A DNA stretch of 64,000 bases from Hygrocybe punicea (GCA_963556145.1 OY744472.1:3224001-3288000); one strand, 5' to 3'. Shown: positions 11,655 through 22,869, numbered from the stretch's first letter. Program-made: numbers and translations. The notes: generated from the letters alone by a model not told the origin.

Positions 11655-12405
11655 ATGTAATAAAATATTATTACCGTTTTCAAAAGTCACGACCTTTTGA
11701 AAAATAAATCTTTTAAAGAGGAGAACCCAATCAAACATAAGATCTCATGAAATAATGCACCAATTGACATGGTTTGGAGAGAAAGTTTTTCTACTCCCTG
11801 AAAGCTATCTTTCTGTCTATTTACATTTTTAAAATCTTTGATGTGTAGAGAGTTACAGGTGAATTGTCATTTTCAGTGACTCCAACTTGTACAATGAATA
11901 TCTCCCCAACCAATGCTTGGATTGACATGGTTGTGGAGAGAAACTTGTTTTATGTTGCAAGGGCTACAAGGGCCCATACTGTGTTTTTCTGTATTTTGAA
12001 AATTTGAAGGAGCAGTACACAAAAATGCCCTCTGCATAAATAACATTACAGTGATCTGCTAAAGTCCAAAATACAGAAAAACATGGTATGGGCCCTTGTA
12101 GCCCTTGCAAAATAAAACAAGTTTCTCTCCACAACCATGTCAATCCAAGCATTGGTTGGGGAGATATTCATTGTACAAGTTGGAGTCACTGAAAATGACA
12201 ATTCACCTGTAACTCTCTACACATCAAAGATTTTAAAAATGTAAATAGACAGAAAGATAGCTTTCAGGGAGTAGAAAAACTTTCTCTCCAAACCATGTCA
12301 ATTGGTGCATTATTCCATAAGTTCTTATGTTTGATTGGGTTCTCTTCATTAAAAGATTTATTTTTTAAAAGGTTGTGACTTTTGAAAACAGCATATTATA
12401 ACTTA
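11655..12405. mobile_element. Foldback element with ~300 bp arms
   Basis: Long inverted repeat. The left arm (about 11655-11995, beginning near 'cgttttcaaaagtcacgacc') is repeated in reverse complement at about 12060-12405 with few differences, around a short centre. No coding sequence. Diverged pieces with the same features ('aacaagtttct', 'cacagtat-tg') occur at 51150-51420 within the 3.4 kb Helitron. Confidence 0.75.
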
Positions 12406-12440
12406 CAACTAGGAAGGTGGAGGTAAATGAGAACGAATGA

Positions 12441-13345
12441 GTGGAGTTGTTGAAATTTGGGTGGTCCATGGGAGGCCACCTCATTGCAAACCTGTCATGG
12501 TTCTGCAACTCCAAATTCGCTTCTCTCACTCACTTTTTGACTCTGTCTACTACAATGCCTATCACCACAGCTACTACTGCAAGCAAGAAAGCCATTGCAC
12601 TGGCACCTCAATTTCAACTCACAAAGGACCTTGGCAATAATAAGACTTGAGTTCCCTTTCAACGAATTGGATGACAACCAAGCTGTTCCCCAAATAGCCA
12701 GTCTGCCAGTGCAGCCCTTTCCACTGCAACCTAGGGGGGATAAGGAGCCATTGAATATTATAGGCAGTAATTCCTGTACTAATTGCCTTTTCCAGTGGTG
12801 TTGCTCTTGTGGCAATGGTGGTGAAGTATTTTGCTGTGCCTATTGCCCAAGGGTCCTTGGCAGGGACAATTGTATCACACTTTCTGCAAGCTCTGGATTT
12901 ATTTTGAAGAAGGATACCTGTATTATTTGCCCTAAATGCCATGTAAAATATGACCAGCAAATGAAGAACAAAACACCAACACCATACACAGTAAGTAAAA
13001 AATGTGAAGCATTTATCCTTCAACTGGCTTCTTTTGAGGGAATTGTTATGGGGGATGAGATTTGGAATGGAACTCAAGCAAAGCTGGGGAATCTTGTCAT
13101 TCGGGGAGCATGGTGTTCTGTTCATACTTCATCAATTGCTATTCTCAATTTCTGCTTGCCTGATATTCCAGAAGGGGGAGATCCAGCATTTATGGTATAC
13201 CGTTATCTTCATGCTTATTTTCCAGAGCAGAAGGACCAGCATCTGAAATATTTTGACATTGACTTCTCTTTTGATCCATCCAGCTCTGCTTCTATTGGAG
13301 CTCAAGAGAGAAAAGTTTAGAAAGTATTATTGGCCTTGCTCAAGT
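12441..13345 (+). pseudogene. PHD-like finger protein, relative of the H3-tail gene, decayed
   Basis: A frame starting at an ATG at 12555 reads MPITTATTASKKAIALAPQF, a weak echo of the H3-like tail at 6610. It then shifts frame (near 12640) into a cysteine finger, CCSCGNGGEVFCCAYCPRV followed by CIICPKCHVKYD. Further on are VIRGAWCSVHTSS, a 'MVYRYLHAYFPEQK' segment and an acidic 'FDIDFSFDPSS' segment, in the same order as in the 4990-6610 gene. A further one-base shift near 13300 leads into KSLESIIGLAQ followed by a GT splice site. The finger cysteines are intact but the frame is broken at least twice. Confidence 0.65.
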
Positions 13346-14640
13346 AAGTTTTAAAATCAATCCTGTCAGCTTTTCTGCTGATATGAATAAAGGCATGATT
13401 GCAAATGCATTATTGCGTTTCTTCACACTCAATCTGATCCAGACACTGGACTGCTACACCACCAAGTGGACCATGGAGCATCACTGACAATTCCCGTTTG
13501 TGTGTTTGAATCTTAACCAACTTGCATCATCATCATGACTTTCTTCCATGCCAAAAAACAAGTTCAAAAGACACAAAGGAACGATGGTTGAGACAGTATA
13601 TGTCAAAAAGACCACTTCTAGAGGTGAAGTCAAAATATTGGCCAAAAAGAAACCCAAATTCTCCTCTCTACAAGAGAATAATCACAACCAATTATTACAG
13701 AACAGATATATATACCAGTAGAAGAGCCAGAAGAACCTCAAGCTTCACAAACTTCAAAAGGAAAGATATATTCAATTTCTGTTACATGTTCAAATTAAAG
13801 TCTATTGAATCAAATAACAGTCAGAATGATTATCTTCAAGAATGGAAGAACAGATGTACTTGGCCAAACTGATGGAGTTAAGCTCCACCAGTAAACAGCT
13901 CATGCATCAAGTATCAGAAGTGTTCAGGACTGTACAAATGTCTTGATTGTTGGCTTGGTCAATGACTGCTTCAAAGATTGTTGTCTTCAGGTATACCAAC
14001 ACCCTGTCATAAAATCCAATATTGGACTGGCCAAGTTTTTGATCATGCTGATCTGGGAGAGTTGGGACTCATGATGAATCTTGGACATGATGGAAATCTG
14101 TACCCCCAACACTGAACATCACAATGCTGGGAGAATGTAGAAGCCAAGGATGTGTAGGCTGATGAAGCTGACTATGTAATGGCAGAAGATGTGGATAATG
14201 TTTCTCCAACTAGGAGAACATCTGTGGCTTTTGTGGAGACCTCTGGAATTTATCAATGGAATGTTGATTGGTGCCAATGCTCAACTACAGCTCCTCATGA
14301 CATACAGCTTTTGAACATCCAGCAACATCATAACCCTAACCACTACTGCATATACATTTCCGGTTCTTGATCAATTCTACATTGATGTGATGGAGTGCTA
14401 GACTTCTGCTTTCAACTTGTACTGAAAGCTTAGGAGATCGACAAACAACAATTACGCACATTTGATACCAGTAAAAAGAAATTTCAAATTAAAATTCAAA
14501 CATAAAGGAAATCTTGTAATAGGATCATTATTGTGAATTAATGTGTGTGTCAAGGCAATGGAGAAACTTGCTTTGATCTGAAATGTGCTGGCTTGGCACA
14601 TGACCCCACAATTGTCTACAAAGATGGTGGTCTTGCAGTT
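13346..14640 (+). other. Degenerate sequence after the PHD-family pseudogene
   Basis: Coding-like fragments occur on the plus strand (for example KKTTSRGEVKILAKKKPKF near 13600 and LAKLMELSSTSKQLMHQVSE near 13870). They are broken by stops and cannot be joined with confidence. They may be later exons of the PHD-family pseudogene or of a neighbour. No start, domain or splice pattern is secure. Confidence 0.3.
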
Positions 14641-14644
14641 TTTT

Positions 14645-14935
14645 GTGGCCCGGGATATATCCTGACAATATTGGCCTGGACCATCCCAGCTGGGCCAGGA
14701 TATATCTTGATAGCACCAACCTAGACCATCTCAATTGGTGCAGGATATATCTTGATGACACCAGCCTAGACCATCTTAGTTGGGCCAGGATATATCCTGA
14801 CAATGTCAGCCTGGACCATCCCAGCTGGGCCAGGATATATCCTGGGAACACCAGCCTGGACCATCTCAGTTGGCCCAGGATATATCCTGGAAACATCAGG
14901 CTGGACCATGTCAGTTGGGCCAGGATATATCTCAG
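14645..14935 (-). repeat. 45 bp tandem repeat, right array (inverted)
   Basis: Seven units of the 45 bp palindrome repeat in inverted orientation relative to 8399-8765, again subterminal to a Helitron 3' end. Spacing of the GGATATATCC cores is 45 bp throughout. The arrays and their flanks (to 15010) are part of the long inverted arms of the 8 kb element. Confidence 0.85.
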
Positions 14936-15421
14936 CCTGATTCAGCTATCCCCAAGCCAGTTGGGCAATCTCATTTTCAGGCATCCCAAGTGAGTTGGTA
15001 ATATCTTGCTGAATCTGGTGAGCACAGCTGTCTTCATATTATCATCTGTTGTACAGCAAGGTTATGGAGAAGTGGGTTAAGCAAATGTAAGTCAATTGTT
15101 ATTATACTGTTTAAAGGTAGTTGTATTTGACAGTTGATGTGTTACTCTCTCTTTTGGCTGAGAATATTGTATAATGACGAAGCAAAGAAGACATGACAGT
15201 GGGAGAGGAGGTCAAGACACGCTATGCAGTTTTATTTTTTCTACTTTTTATGTTGCTATGGTGAGAGGTGGGCTTATTAATATATAATATATGCTATATG
15301 TCTTCTATCACATGTAACATGCTTTATGCAATTTAATATTATTATTTACTTCATCATAAAAGTGAGGAGGGGAAAAAAAGAACTCGTTCATGCCATGCGC
15401 AGCACTGGCCCACTAAACAAG

Positions 15422-16085
15422 TCTGTGCATGGCCCTCCTCCATCCTCCGCAACACTTGAGGATATCATGGAGGGTGGTCATTGGGGCCATGGGAGTTGTG
15501 ATCGTGCAGTCTGTGCATGATTCACTCCAACCCTCTAAAAAGTTGAACGCGGAAGTCAGAGGGCGGCCATCTGGGCCATGGGGGTTGTGATCATGCAGTC
15601 TGTGCGTGGTTCACCCCCACCCTCTAGTAGTTTGTATCCATGCCCCTGCCAGCTGTTTCCCCGGACCCTTCGATGACTCGAGACCAAAACTTCGTCGGAA
15701 CTCTGCTGAGACGTGTTGGCAGCAGGTAGGGTAACTAGCTGCTTCGTCCAAGTGGCAGTCTCTCTGGACCCATTGATAGCCCAAGTCCGGGCTGTTGCTG
15801 GACCTCCGTTGAGACTAGATTGTGGCTTGGGGGGACGGCCATCTGGGCTACGGATGTTGTGGCCATGCAGTCTGTGCATGGCCCTCCTCCATCCTCCACA
15901 ATGCTTGAGGATATCATGGAGGGTGGTCGTCGGGGCCACGGGAGTTGTGACCGTGCAGTCTGTGCACGATTCACTCCAACCCTCTACAAAGTTGAATATG
16001 GATGTCCCAGAGGTGACCGTCTGGGTCACAGGGATTGTCCCCCACAAGTTCGACATTATATCCCGAAGTGGACTATACGAAATTA
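15422..16085 (-). repeat. ~85 bp unit repeat element
   Basis: Repeated units with 'gtgcagtctgtgcatg' and 'ggccatctgggccatggg' cores, plus two segments matching 'ggacccttcgatgactcgagacc'. The same element occurs inverted at 52807-53420 and 59300-59885, where it is longer and more orderly. Open frames in it are not genes. Confidence 0.6.
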
Positions 16086-16282
16086 ATTATTAAATAAATG
16101 TTGTTCATATTAATTACAATTATTAATAATCAATACCAAACATCCCGAGATACGATCACGTGATTTGTTAGGAAAAACTTTTTGACGTGTTTGATGTGTT
16201 TGATGTGTACTGAAGGCATGCAGACCTGATCCATGGTATATCTTAACACATTTCTTTCCCTGCATATGCATATTTACTAAGC
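16086..16282. other. AT-rich spacer upstream of dioxygenase-like pseudogene A
   Basis: AT-rich sequence with an ATCACGTGAT palindrome at about 16156-16165. It may contain the promoter and first exon of the following gene; neither can be placed. Confidence 0.3.
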
Positions 16283-17763
16283 TTGAACTGTCAGACACGT
16301 GCCATTTTGGCCGATAACACATTCAACTTTGACTATTTACTGGAAAAGGCAATTCAAAATGAGAATGGAACTCACAATGATACCGAGGGATACCCATTCC
16401 AGCCTTTGTTTCAACTTGAAAAAAACAATCCTCTTGATCATGAATCTGATGTAGAACTCAGCTCTAGTGAAAATAACTCCCCCACACCTTCCACATCCAC
16501 CCATATCCCTCATAAACGAACCGCTACATCAGTAGTCAAGCATCAGAAACTAGGTGGCAAGAAAAGATGACGAATCAAATGACAACAAGATTGTAAAAAT
16601 CGCTCCTTCGGAGATTACACCATCCGTCCTTCTACAATTAAAAACCACATCAAAAGTGCCCAGAAAGTCAGTGGCCAGCTCAATTTAGACGATGCTCCAG
16701 TCACCAAAGTTGGGTACACTGCTGTCAACTCGGAGGGGTATGGGAGGACCTTTACGTTAGAAGAAATGGTTGGTCCAGACTCTGAGTTCCAGTTTGAGCT
16801 ACACACCTGGAACAGAAGGTAAGTTACATTCCCAATACTTGACTCAATGTTAATCATTTATGTTTAGGGACTCCCTTGCTATCAAAAATCAACAAGGTAT
16901 CCTTGTAGCAATCATGGTCAGTCAACCGGATGGTGAGCTTGGTCAGACGACACACCGGGATGCTGCTGAAGCCATGGCATTAGCTGCTAAGAAGGCTTCC
17001 TTCTCGGCTACGGATGAAAACCATAGACGTGGTGACTTCAGAGTCCTAACCCACGGAGCATCCTATGGGGGAGGTCAGCCCGTGAGCACCACACTTCTTA
17101 TCTTGCTGATTAGTTCACTGACTTGCTACACAGTTCCCTGGAAACCTTTGCAATAGTGCAAAGGATTCTGAAGCTCTCGAATTCCTCAGACAGCACGGTG
17201 CCATACAATGAATCGCCGGTTTTTCATCGGCGTCATTTGCAACTTGGATGCCCAAACTGTATGCTTACTATCAGCAAAAAATGGGAGAACTATATGAGAA
17301 GTATCCACAACTGGAATGTACCTTCAGCAACAGCATCTGGTCGACGAGCACCTTCAATTTTGGACCTCAGACTGTATGTTTCGATCACATCGACTTCAAG
17401 AACCTCGCATTCGGAATATGTTCCATTATGGCACTAGGAAACTTCAACCCCAAACTTGGAGGCCATCTCATTCTGTGGGACTTGAAGAAGGTCATTGAAT
17501 TCCTTGCTGGAACAACAGCCCTCATTCCTTCTGCCATTCTCCGCCACTCCAACACCTCAATCCAAATAGCAGAAACACGAATGTCATTCACGCAGTATAC
17601 GGCAGGGGGTTTGTTTAGATGGGTGGATTATGGCTTTCAGAGTGTTCGTCAACTGCTTTTTACTAACAAGGAGAGGAAGGCAGACTTAGAAGCCGAGGGG
17701 CCGGCTAGATGGAAGTTAGGACTCAGTCTGTTTAGCACCATAGAAGAACTTCTGGGAAAGTAG
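16283..17763 (+). pseudogene. 2OG-Fe(II) dioxygenase-like protein (set A), with three premature stops
   Basis: Exons to about 16820, 16868-17082 and from about 17132, joined by gtaagt...tttag and gtgagc...acacag introns. The C-terminal part shows a double-stranded beta-helix dioxygenase pattern: HID (FDHIDFKNLAFG), GGHLILWDLK, a second His in SAILRHSN and an Arg in ETRMSFTQYTAGG, ending FSTIEELLGK. The N-terminal part has acidic/serine-rich and basic stretches. I recognise this as an Agaricomycete transposon-associated family close to the TET/JBP-like dioxygenases; enzymatic activity is inferred. In-frame TGA codons lie at 16568, 16580 and 17209. At 17209 the context (caaTGAatc) fits a former CGA arginine. 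No secure start codon. It is tail-to-tail with the gene at 18085-20164. Confidence 0.65.
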
Positions 17764-17790
17764 ACTTAGAACCACGAGCACTTTTTGAAA

Positions 17791-18108
17791 CAAGTAATTG
17801 GCACACAAGTGGAAAACAATCTCAAAAGCAAATGATATATTTTGGTGGTTTAAACACAGCGCAGATTCGAAATTAATGATGCCAAAAAAAAATTTCACCA
17901 GTAACGGAGGGGCTGTGAACTTCTACTCATTGGCTAAGGCTATGACCAACAAGTAATCGGCACACAGGTGGAAAACAATGATCAATAGCAAATGGTATAT
18001 TTTTGTGGTTAAAACACCACAGATTCGAAAGTAACATGCCAGAAAAGGTTTTTCACCAGTAAACTGAGGGCCCGTGAAAGTCGTCTACTCATTGGCTAAG
18101 ACTATGAC
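17791..18108. repeat. 159 bp tandem duplication covering a gene end
   Basis: Two copies with period 159 ('caagtaat-ggcacaca-gtggaaaacaat' at 17791 and 17950). The second includes the last codons and stop of the gene at 18085-20164. The first carries a matching stop-like 'ctactcattggctaag' without the rest of the gene. A simple local duplication of the 3' end. Confidence 0.75.
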
Positions 18109-20164
18109 CCACTGGATGTTTAGAGAAAGTTGCTTGCTCGAAACATCCTTGGGGATCCAACTGTTTGCCGTGTAGCCAACCAGACATATTGTTCCCACCA
18201 AGTCACCTTCCCACACCTTCAAGTCCGATGTGAGGTGATGGAGCCAGGCAAAATTTAACTTCCCACCCATGCCATCATATATGGGAACTGGCGAATGGAT
18301 AAGAAAATACCACAACCTGACTGACTGATGCATACTCACCATGGTCTTCGAAATTCAGTGCACCTTTGACTGCTGTACTGCCCGACGACATGGCCTTGAC
18401 AGGAGATAGAGTGGTGAGGGACTTCTTCCTAGCCAGTAGTTTGGCAAAGCTATTTCCTGACGATCCACCTGAGAAATATACCATATTAAAACAATTTGTG
18501 ATGTATATAAATATGAACGACACTTACCGTCATCCTTATCCTTCTGTTTAGCACGAGTGCTGATCACAACAGAACCCTCGAATATTTGGGCCCTTAATTC
18601 AGGAACCTTGAATACCATGCAGAAAAATGTGCAGAACCTCTCCCACTCCTGCATGCACATCAGCCCACTAATCTGCCGGAAAATCCCAACAGGCTCTGTA
18701 GACAAATTGGAACCAGTCACAGCCAGCACAGAAGTAAAGACGATATAGGGATTGAAGCTGTAGGAGACAGCCTGGGTAGCGTACTCCACAGATCGCGCAC
18801 TTTCTGACACGGGGTTGGTCTTGACTAAGGTTGGCGATACTCTGGACGGATTCATGAAGACTCCAGATCTCGTAAATGTGATGGCCTCCACAAGACGCCT
18901 AAGTACAAATCTAGTTTGAATCATGACTTGAAATACAGATCATCGAGAGACATACTTCATGTTTGTGGATGGAAGTATGTCTGGGACATTGCTAAGTGAA
19001 AATGGTTCGATGGGATCGATGCCGGCATTCGAAGTTACCAGAGTCCCTTTGCTAAATTAGCAACAATCAACAATCAAAAATTGTTATCCTAAAAAAAAAG
19101 CCAGTTGCTCACCGAAGAGGGGGGAGGTTCTTGTAGGTGTCAACCAACATCGGGTCCATCAGTTCTGCCAAGAGAACCTCACATTCGACCAGACCACCAT
19201 GAGACTTGACAAAGCTTTTCCTACAAGAGTAATATGTAGCTCGTTTATGGTAATAAAGCAAGCAAGCAAGTACTTACGATTCTGGAAAATCCTCCATATA
19301 TACCAGGTCTTCCTTTGGTTTCTTGGATGAGGATGAACTAGTAGGCATAGTACCAACTGAATTAGTTTGCATTTACAATCAGAAGGATCACCTACCGAAA
19401 GACGTCCTCTTCAGGTGAATCAACCCTTGTATGGGAGACCTGTTGAGAAGATGCCTTTTGAGGGGATATCTTGTGAGGGGACGTCTTTTGAGGGGATGTC
19501 TTTTGAGGACTCTTTTTTTGAGGAGACCTTTAAGTCAAATGGATGTATGAGAATAGACGAAGTAGGTGAAAAACTAAATACTAGTACTTACTTGGATTGA
19601 GAAGTCAAAGGACTGTTAAAGTATATATAACAATATTAGACAACCAATGGATCGAAGCAAAGTTATGTACGGTGTGGTGACTTCTTGTTCAGAGTGATCA
19701 GAGGATGATTCAACTCGGGCTTTCTTTGCAGAGCGAGAAGTATTGCCAGTCGTTGCAATACTTCTGTTGATCAGATAGATCATAAGATATGCTAAATAAC
19801 TATAATAGTTGACACACCGTTTTCCTGGTTTTCCTTTCTTGGGCTTTGGCGAGGGTGTATTCTCATCTCTAGTAAAATATTCAACCAAGTGAAAAGTGGC
19901 ACAAAGCCATACTTACTCAGTGGCCTCTTTACTTTCACCATCGCTGCTGGAGGAGATTGGTCAGAAACAGTTACTGTTCAAGTAACCAGCACCTACATCT
20001 CCTCAATATCACTGTAAACATAAACTGGCTTGCCTTTGTAACCACGCTTGCTGCTTTGCCTGCTAATCCAAGATGGTGGTAAGTAAAGTATTGCAGCAGA
20101 AGATAAAAGAATGTTACGGTGTAGCCGGAGAGGACCCAGTGCTGGAAAGCTTTCTAGGAGGCAT
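18085..20164 (-). CDS. Unknown multi-exon protein (set A), SPxK-rich N-terminus
   Basis: I do not know its function. ATG at 20164 gives exon 1, MPPRKLSSTGSSPATP (20164-20118). The intron ends at 20063, and exon 2 reads RQSSKRGYKGKPVYVYSD. Many short exons follow: an acidic SDGESKEATE, a basic KPKKGKPGKR, and a repeat of SPQKK-SPQKT-SPQKT-SPHKI-SPQKA near 19420-19520. Then come DLVYMEDFPES and a conserved C-terminal half: DTYKNLPPLR, GTLVTSN, AITFTRSGVFMNPSRVSP, a long exon with CMQEWERFCTFFCMVFK, KGALNFEDH, and ICLVGYTANSWI...LSLNIQWVIVLANE at the stop. The paralogue at 34070-36825 has the same order of segments. It is divergent from the gene starting at 21127, so the two may share a promoter. 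Exon edges in the middle are approximate. Confidence 0.65.
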
Positions 20165-21126
20165 GTGGATGAGAGATGACAACGATGAGTGTGACGAAGA
20201 ACCCTGACCAAGGACTCTAAGACTAAATAAATAATAGCTGAATGAAATAGGCACGAAATGTTCTTCTGATATATTCTAGAGAGAATTCCATGCCCCGTCT
20301 CTCTCAACACAGCTCTGAGCCTTTTCCAACAAAACAGGACTCCGATACGAAACTGTAGCTAAATGAAACAGGCACAAAAATCTGATATATTCTAGAGAAA
20401 ATTCCCTCCCCTTTCTCCCTCACAACCGAACAGCCTGAACCATTCAACAGCTCAGCCTACCTAAATATAGTTAGAATTCGAGGTATTTCCATCAGAAATA
20501 GGTGAGCATAGCTGGTGGACGTGCATATAGTACAGAACTAGTCCACTACATTTCCACACTGAAAACATATTAAGGAACACAGAAATTAATTTGTACTTAT
20601 AAAGATACATCCTTGTTCAACAGCTTTCTGATATATTTTAAAAAAGAATTTTTCATCCGTTCCTCTCATGTGGTGCCTCTGCATAGCCTGCTGATGCCTT
20701 TCTTTATAAGTACAAATTATTTCTTGTTCAACAGGCAGTACCTCATTGATAAAAAAAATCACCGCCGACGTTGGCTAGGAAAGATCATCGGGTACAAACG
20801 GGTGTTGTGCCTCATAACAGGATCCAATTCATCGGATTCAAGATAAAGTGTCCAATATGATACAGACTGATTTTTATTTATGCAAGGAGTCATTGACAAG
20901 GTTACCAATTACGTGCATCACAAAGTTCCACTGACAGGTACCTCAACATGTCTTTCAGAAAGCACCCCCAAAAAAAACCCTTCTTTACGTGATGCCGCAG
21001 AAGTTCAGCATATCTAAATATAGTTTAAAATTCCAGGAATTTCCATTACAGATAGGCAGCCTGAAGCACATGATTTAGTTTACCATGTTGAAGTAGTCTT
21101 CAGTGTTCCGGCTGAATTCAACCATC
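20165..21126. promoter_or_regulatory. Divergent intergenic region of set A
   Basis: Non-coding 962 bp between two gene starts pointing outward (20164 minus, 21127 plus). It contains a ~90-100 bp duplicated segment ('aaatgaaa-aggcac...tctgatatattctagag') near 20225-20310 and 20345-20420, with a further trace near 20625. No core promoter motif can be assigned from sequence alone. Confidence 0.4.
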
Positions 21127-21511
21127 ATGAATCAATTTTACAACTACAAAGCAGCTGGTGAGAGAGAGCCATTGTTGTCAGCTATATTCATTAAGTCTTA
21201 TAAAATTTTCAAATGACAGTTGAATCCGTGGAGTCTTTCTCAACCTCAGCATATGAAGGAAAGCACCATCAGAGGTATTTGAGTGCATTTAATAAGGCAT
21301 GTGTTCTGTCCCGTACTGCTTATGATATTTTGAATGATGTACTAGGAGAATGGCTTACACTTGCAAGCCAAGATCCAGTATAATCAAGCCATGGGACATT
21401 ACGAACTTGTACAGGAGTTAGATGGAAAAGAGATGGAGGAAATCATACTTCGTCTTACTGGAATCATCGCTGAGTGTGACTTACCCCCACTCAGCCGACT
21501 TCCAAGGTGAG
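21127..21511 (+). pseudogene. Unknown gene of set A, 5' half
   Basis: Exon 1 reads MNQFYNYKAA and splices at gtgaga. Exon 2 starts VESVESFSTS after ...gacag, and the region ends EECD-like (IIAECDLPPLSRLP) at a gtgagt donor at 21512. The paralogue at 32525-33667 begins MNKFYELVAAG with an intron at the same place and has LRLTGILTHCELPPVLKLPR at the same point. A frame shift near 21360 (WLTLA versus LQAKIQYN) breaks the copy. The intron following this half is interrupted by the giant Helitron, and the 3' half resumes at 46443. Confidence 0.7.
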
Positions 21512-21557
21512 TGCTAGCCAGCAATATCAAAATCCCCAAGACCTGACTTTCAAGTGG

Positions 21558-21600
21558 TTACGAGTTCTTCCATTTATGGAAAACTCGTTCTTATAAACCC
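21558..21600 (+). other. Helitron 5' terminus with hairpin
   Basis: Begins TTACGAGTTC and continues into the palindrome TTCCATTTATGGAA, then ACTCGTTCTTAT. In relatives at 52806 and 54358 the palindrome is longer (TTCTTCCAT/ATGGAAGAA, with ACGA/TCGT outside). Homology between the family's elements fades after about 45 bases, as expected for a terminus. Confidence 0.75.
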
Positions 21601-22689
21601 GGTTTTCAGCCATTGAGGTGATTCATTCATTCATCTCAGGGACTGAGGGAAAAATGTGTCCAAATATAGCAACTGAGTTCTAAATCCCTTTTGACTGGTT
21701 TCATCCGAGAATCCAGAGCCTCTATTGACTTGCACACTGCATGGATCTTCACCAAATTTGACAATGAGTATGTGATGGGGACCATCCTGCTGGAAAAAAG
21801 TTATGGAGTGCATCTGGTATAATTTGGGCTACCTGTGAGCTATTCTTTGCAAGAGATATGAGTATAGCTACAATAACTGGTGTAATATGGCAAAGTAAAA
21901 GATGGTACTTTCTAGCTACATTCTATTGTATGTCTGGGACACTTTTGTCCACTTAAGGCAGCTGGTAAATGTGATATCTGAGTCTCTAGAATGCAAATAA
22001 GTGAGGGTGGCCCGGAGTTGTGGCTAAAATTCAAGTGGAGTTTGAAATCCATGTTGAGAGCATTCGAGCTCAGATGAATCCAAAACCTTCTCTTGGTCAA
22101 CAGCCCCATCCCCCTCCATTTCAGACTCTACTGCCAGCCCCCTGCTACACCTACTGCCCTACAACTTTCCCATCCTCCTCTACTGTCCCCTAACTCTCTC
22201 CAGGAAACCTTTTGGCCTCCAAAAGGTCACCGATGTCTAGCAATAGTGTCACCAGCAACCCCAGCAACAGAAGCACATTCCGGCTGCTTTGGAGCGCCAT
22301 GGAGGGTTTCTGAGGGCAGCAGGGGATGTGGTGCACCCACCTCCTGCTATACTAGATGAGTTTTCTGTTTTATTAGCTGTCCTGGATCTGAATTGACCAT
22401 GGGGTGCTCACCCAGGTGTCACCTGCTCCTCCCAGCCTTTCCACCCTATTCAGCACCCTCCCAGCCTTCTTTCAGTCCCGCTGTAGTCCCAGCACCCATT
22501 CGTCACCATCTCCACTGCTTCCTTTACCCCTCTTAGCCTGTTCTGCCCCTTTTTCACCCTTCTGCTCATTCCCCCTCTCCAATCCTTTCTTTGACCTTTA
22601 TTGACTCTCTTATCATTCACTTATCACGACTATCTCTCATTCCCATCCATTGCCTTCATTGTAGCCATATTGTAATACTTTGTAAATAA
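21601..22689. other. Non-coding Helitron interior
   Basis: No gene recognised. 22090-22610 is pyrimidine-rich on the plus strand and gives proline-rich open frames without motifs or splice support, so none is called. Confidence 0.4.
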
Positions 22690-22800
22690 TTTGACATTTA
22701 ATGAAATTAATTAAATTACAGATAAGTCCCTATTTGTAGAAGAAAGTGGCTAGCAGGAGATCATCGCAATGCCTGAGGCAATTTTGCTAACCACTTCAGC
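22690..22800 (+). repeat. Hairpin repeat, copy 1
   Basis: Contains an imperfect hairpin, GAAAGTGGCTAGC...GCTAACCACTTC, around 'catcgcaatgcctgaggcaa', downstream of an AATTAATTAAAT stretch. It aligns over about 100 bases with 24180-24300. Confidence 0.6.
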
Positions 22801-22869
22801 GACTCTGACTTTAATCCTCATGATCATCAGGGGTGTGCACATAGGTATTATACTATTAATCATTAATAT

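Larger units (their letters stand above)
7446..15421. mobile_element. 8 kb element with a Helitron 3' end at both borders
   Basis: The left border starts CTTGTTTAGTGGGCC and the right border ends GGCCCACTAAACAAG. Each is the Helitron 3' terminus of this family, complete with hairpin and the ACTCGTTCATGCC motif, in opposite orientations. Both are followed by T on their own strand. The homology continues inward for about 700 bp as imperfect inverted repeats (7446-7742 plus 8306-8770 against 14640-15421), interrupted on the left by a nested foldback at 7743-8305. The centre holds a decayed minus-strand gene, a CpG-rich minisatellite, a foldback element and a PHD-family pseudogene. No transposase is seen. 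Confidence 0.7.

Noticed and set aside
7446..15421. Considered as a KDZ-type DNA transposon with long terminal inverted repeats
   Set aside because: No transposase or CxC cysteine clusters found, and the borders are Helitron 3' termini.
22093..22604. Proline-rich plus-strand frames
   Set aside because: Pyrimidine-rich tract without motif, splice sites or paralogue in the window.
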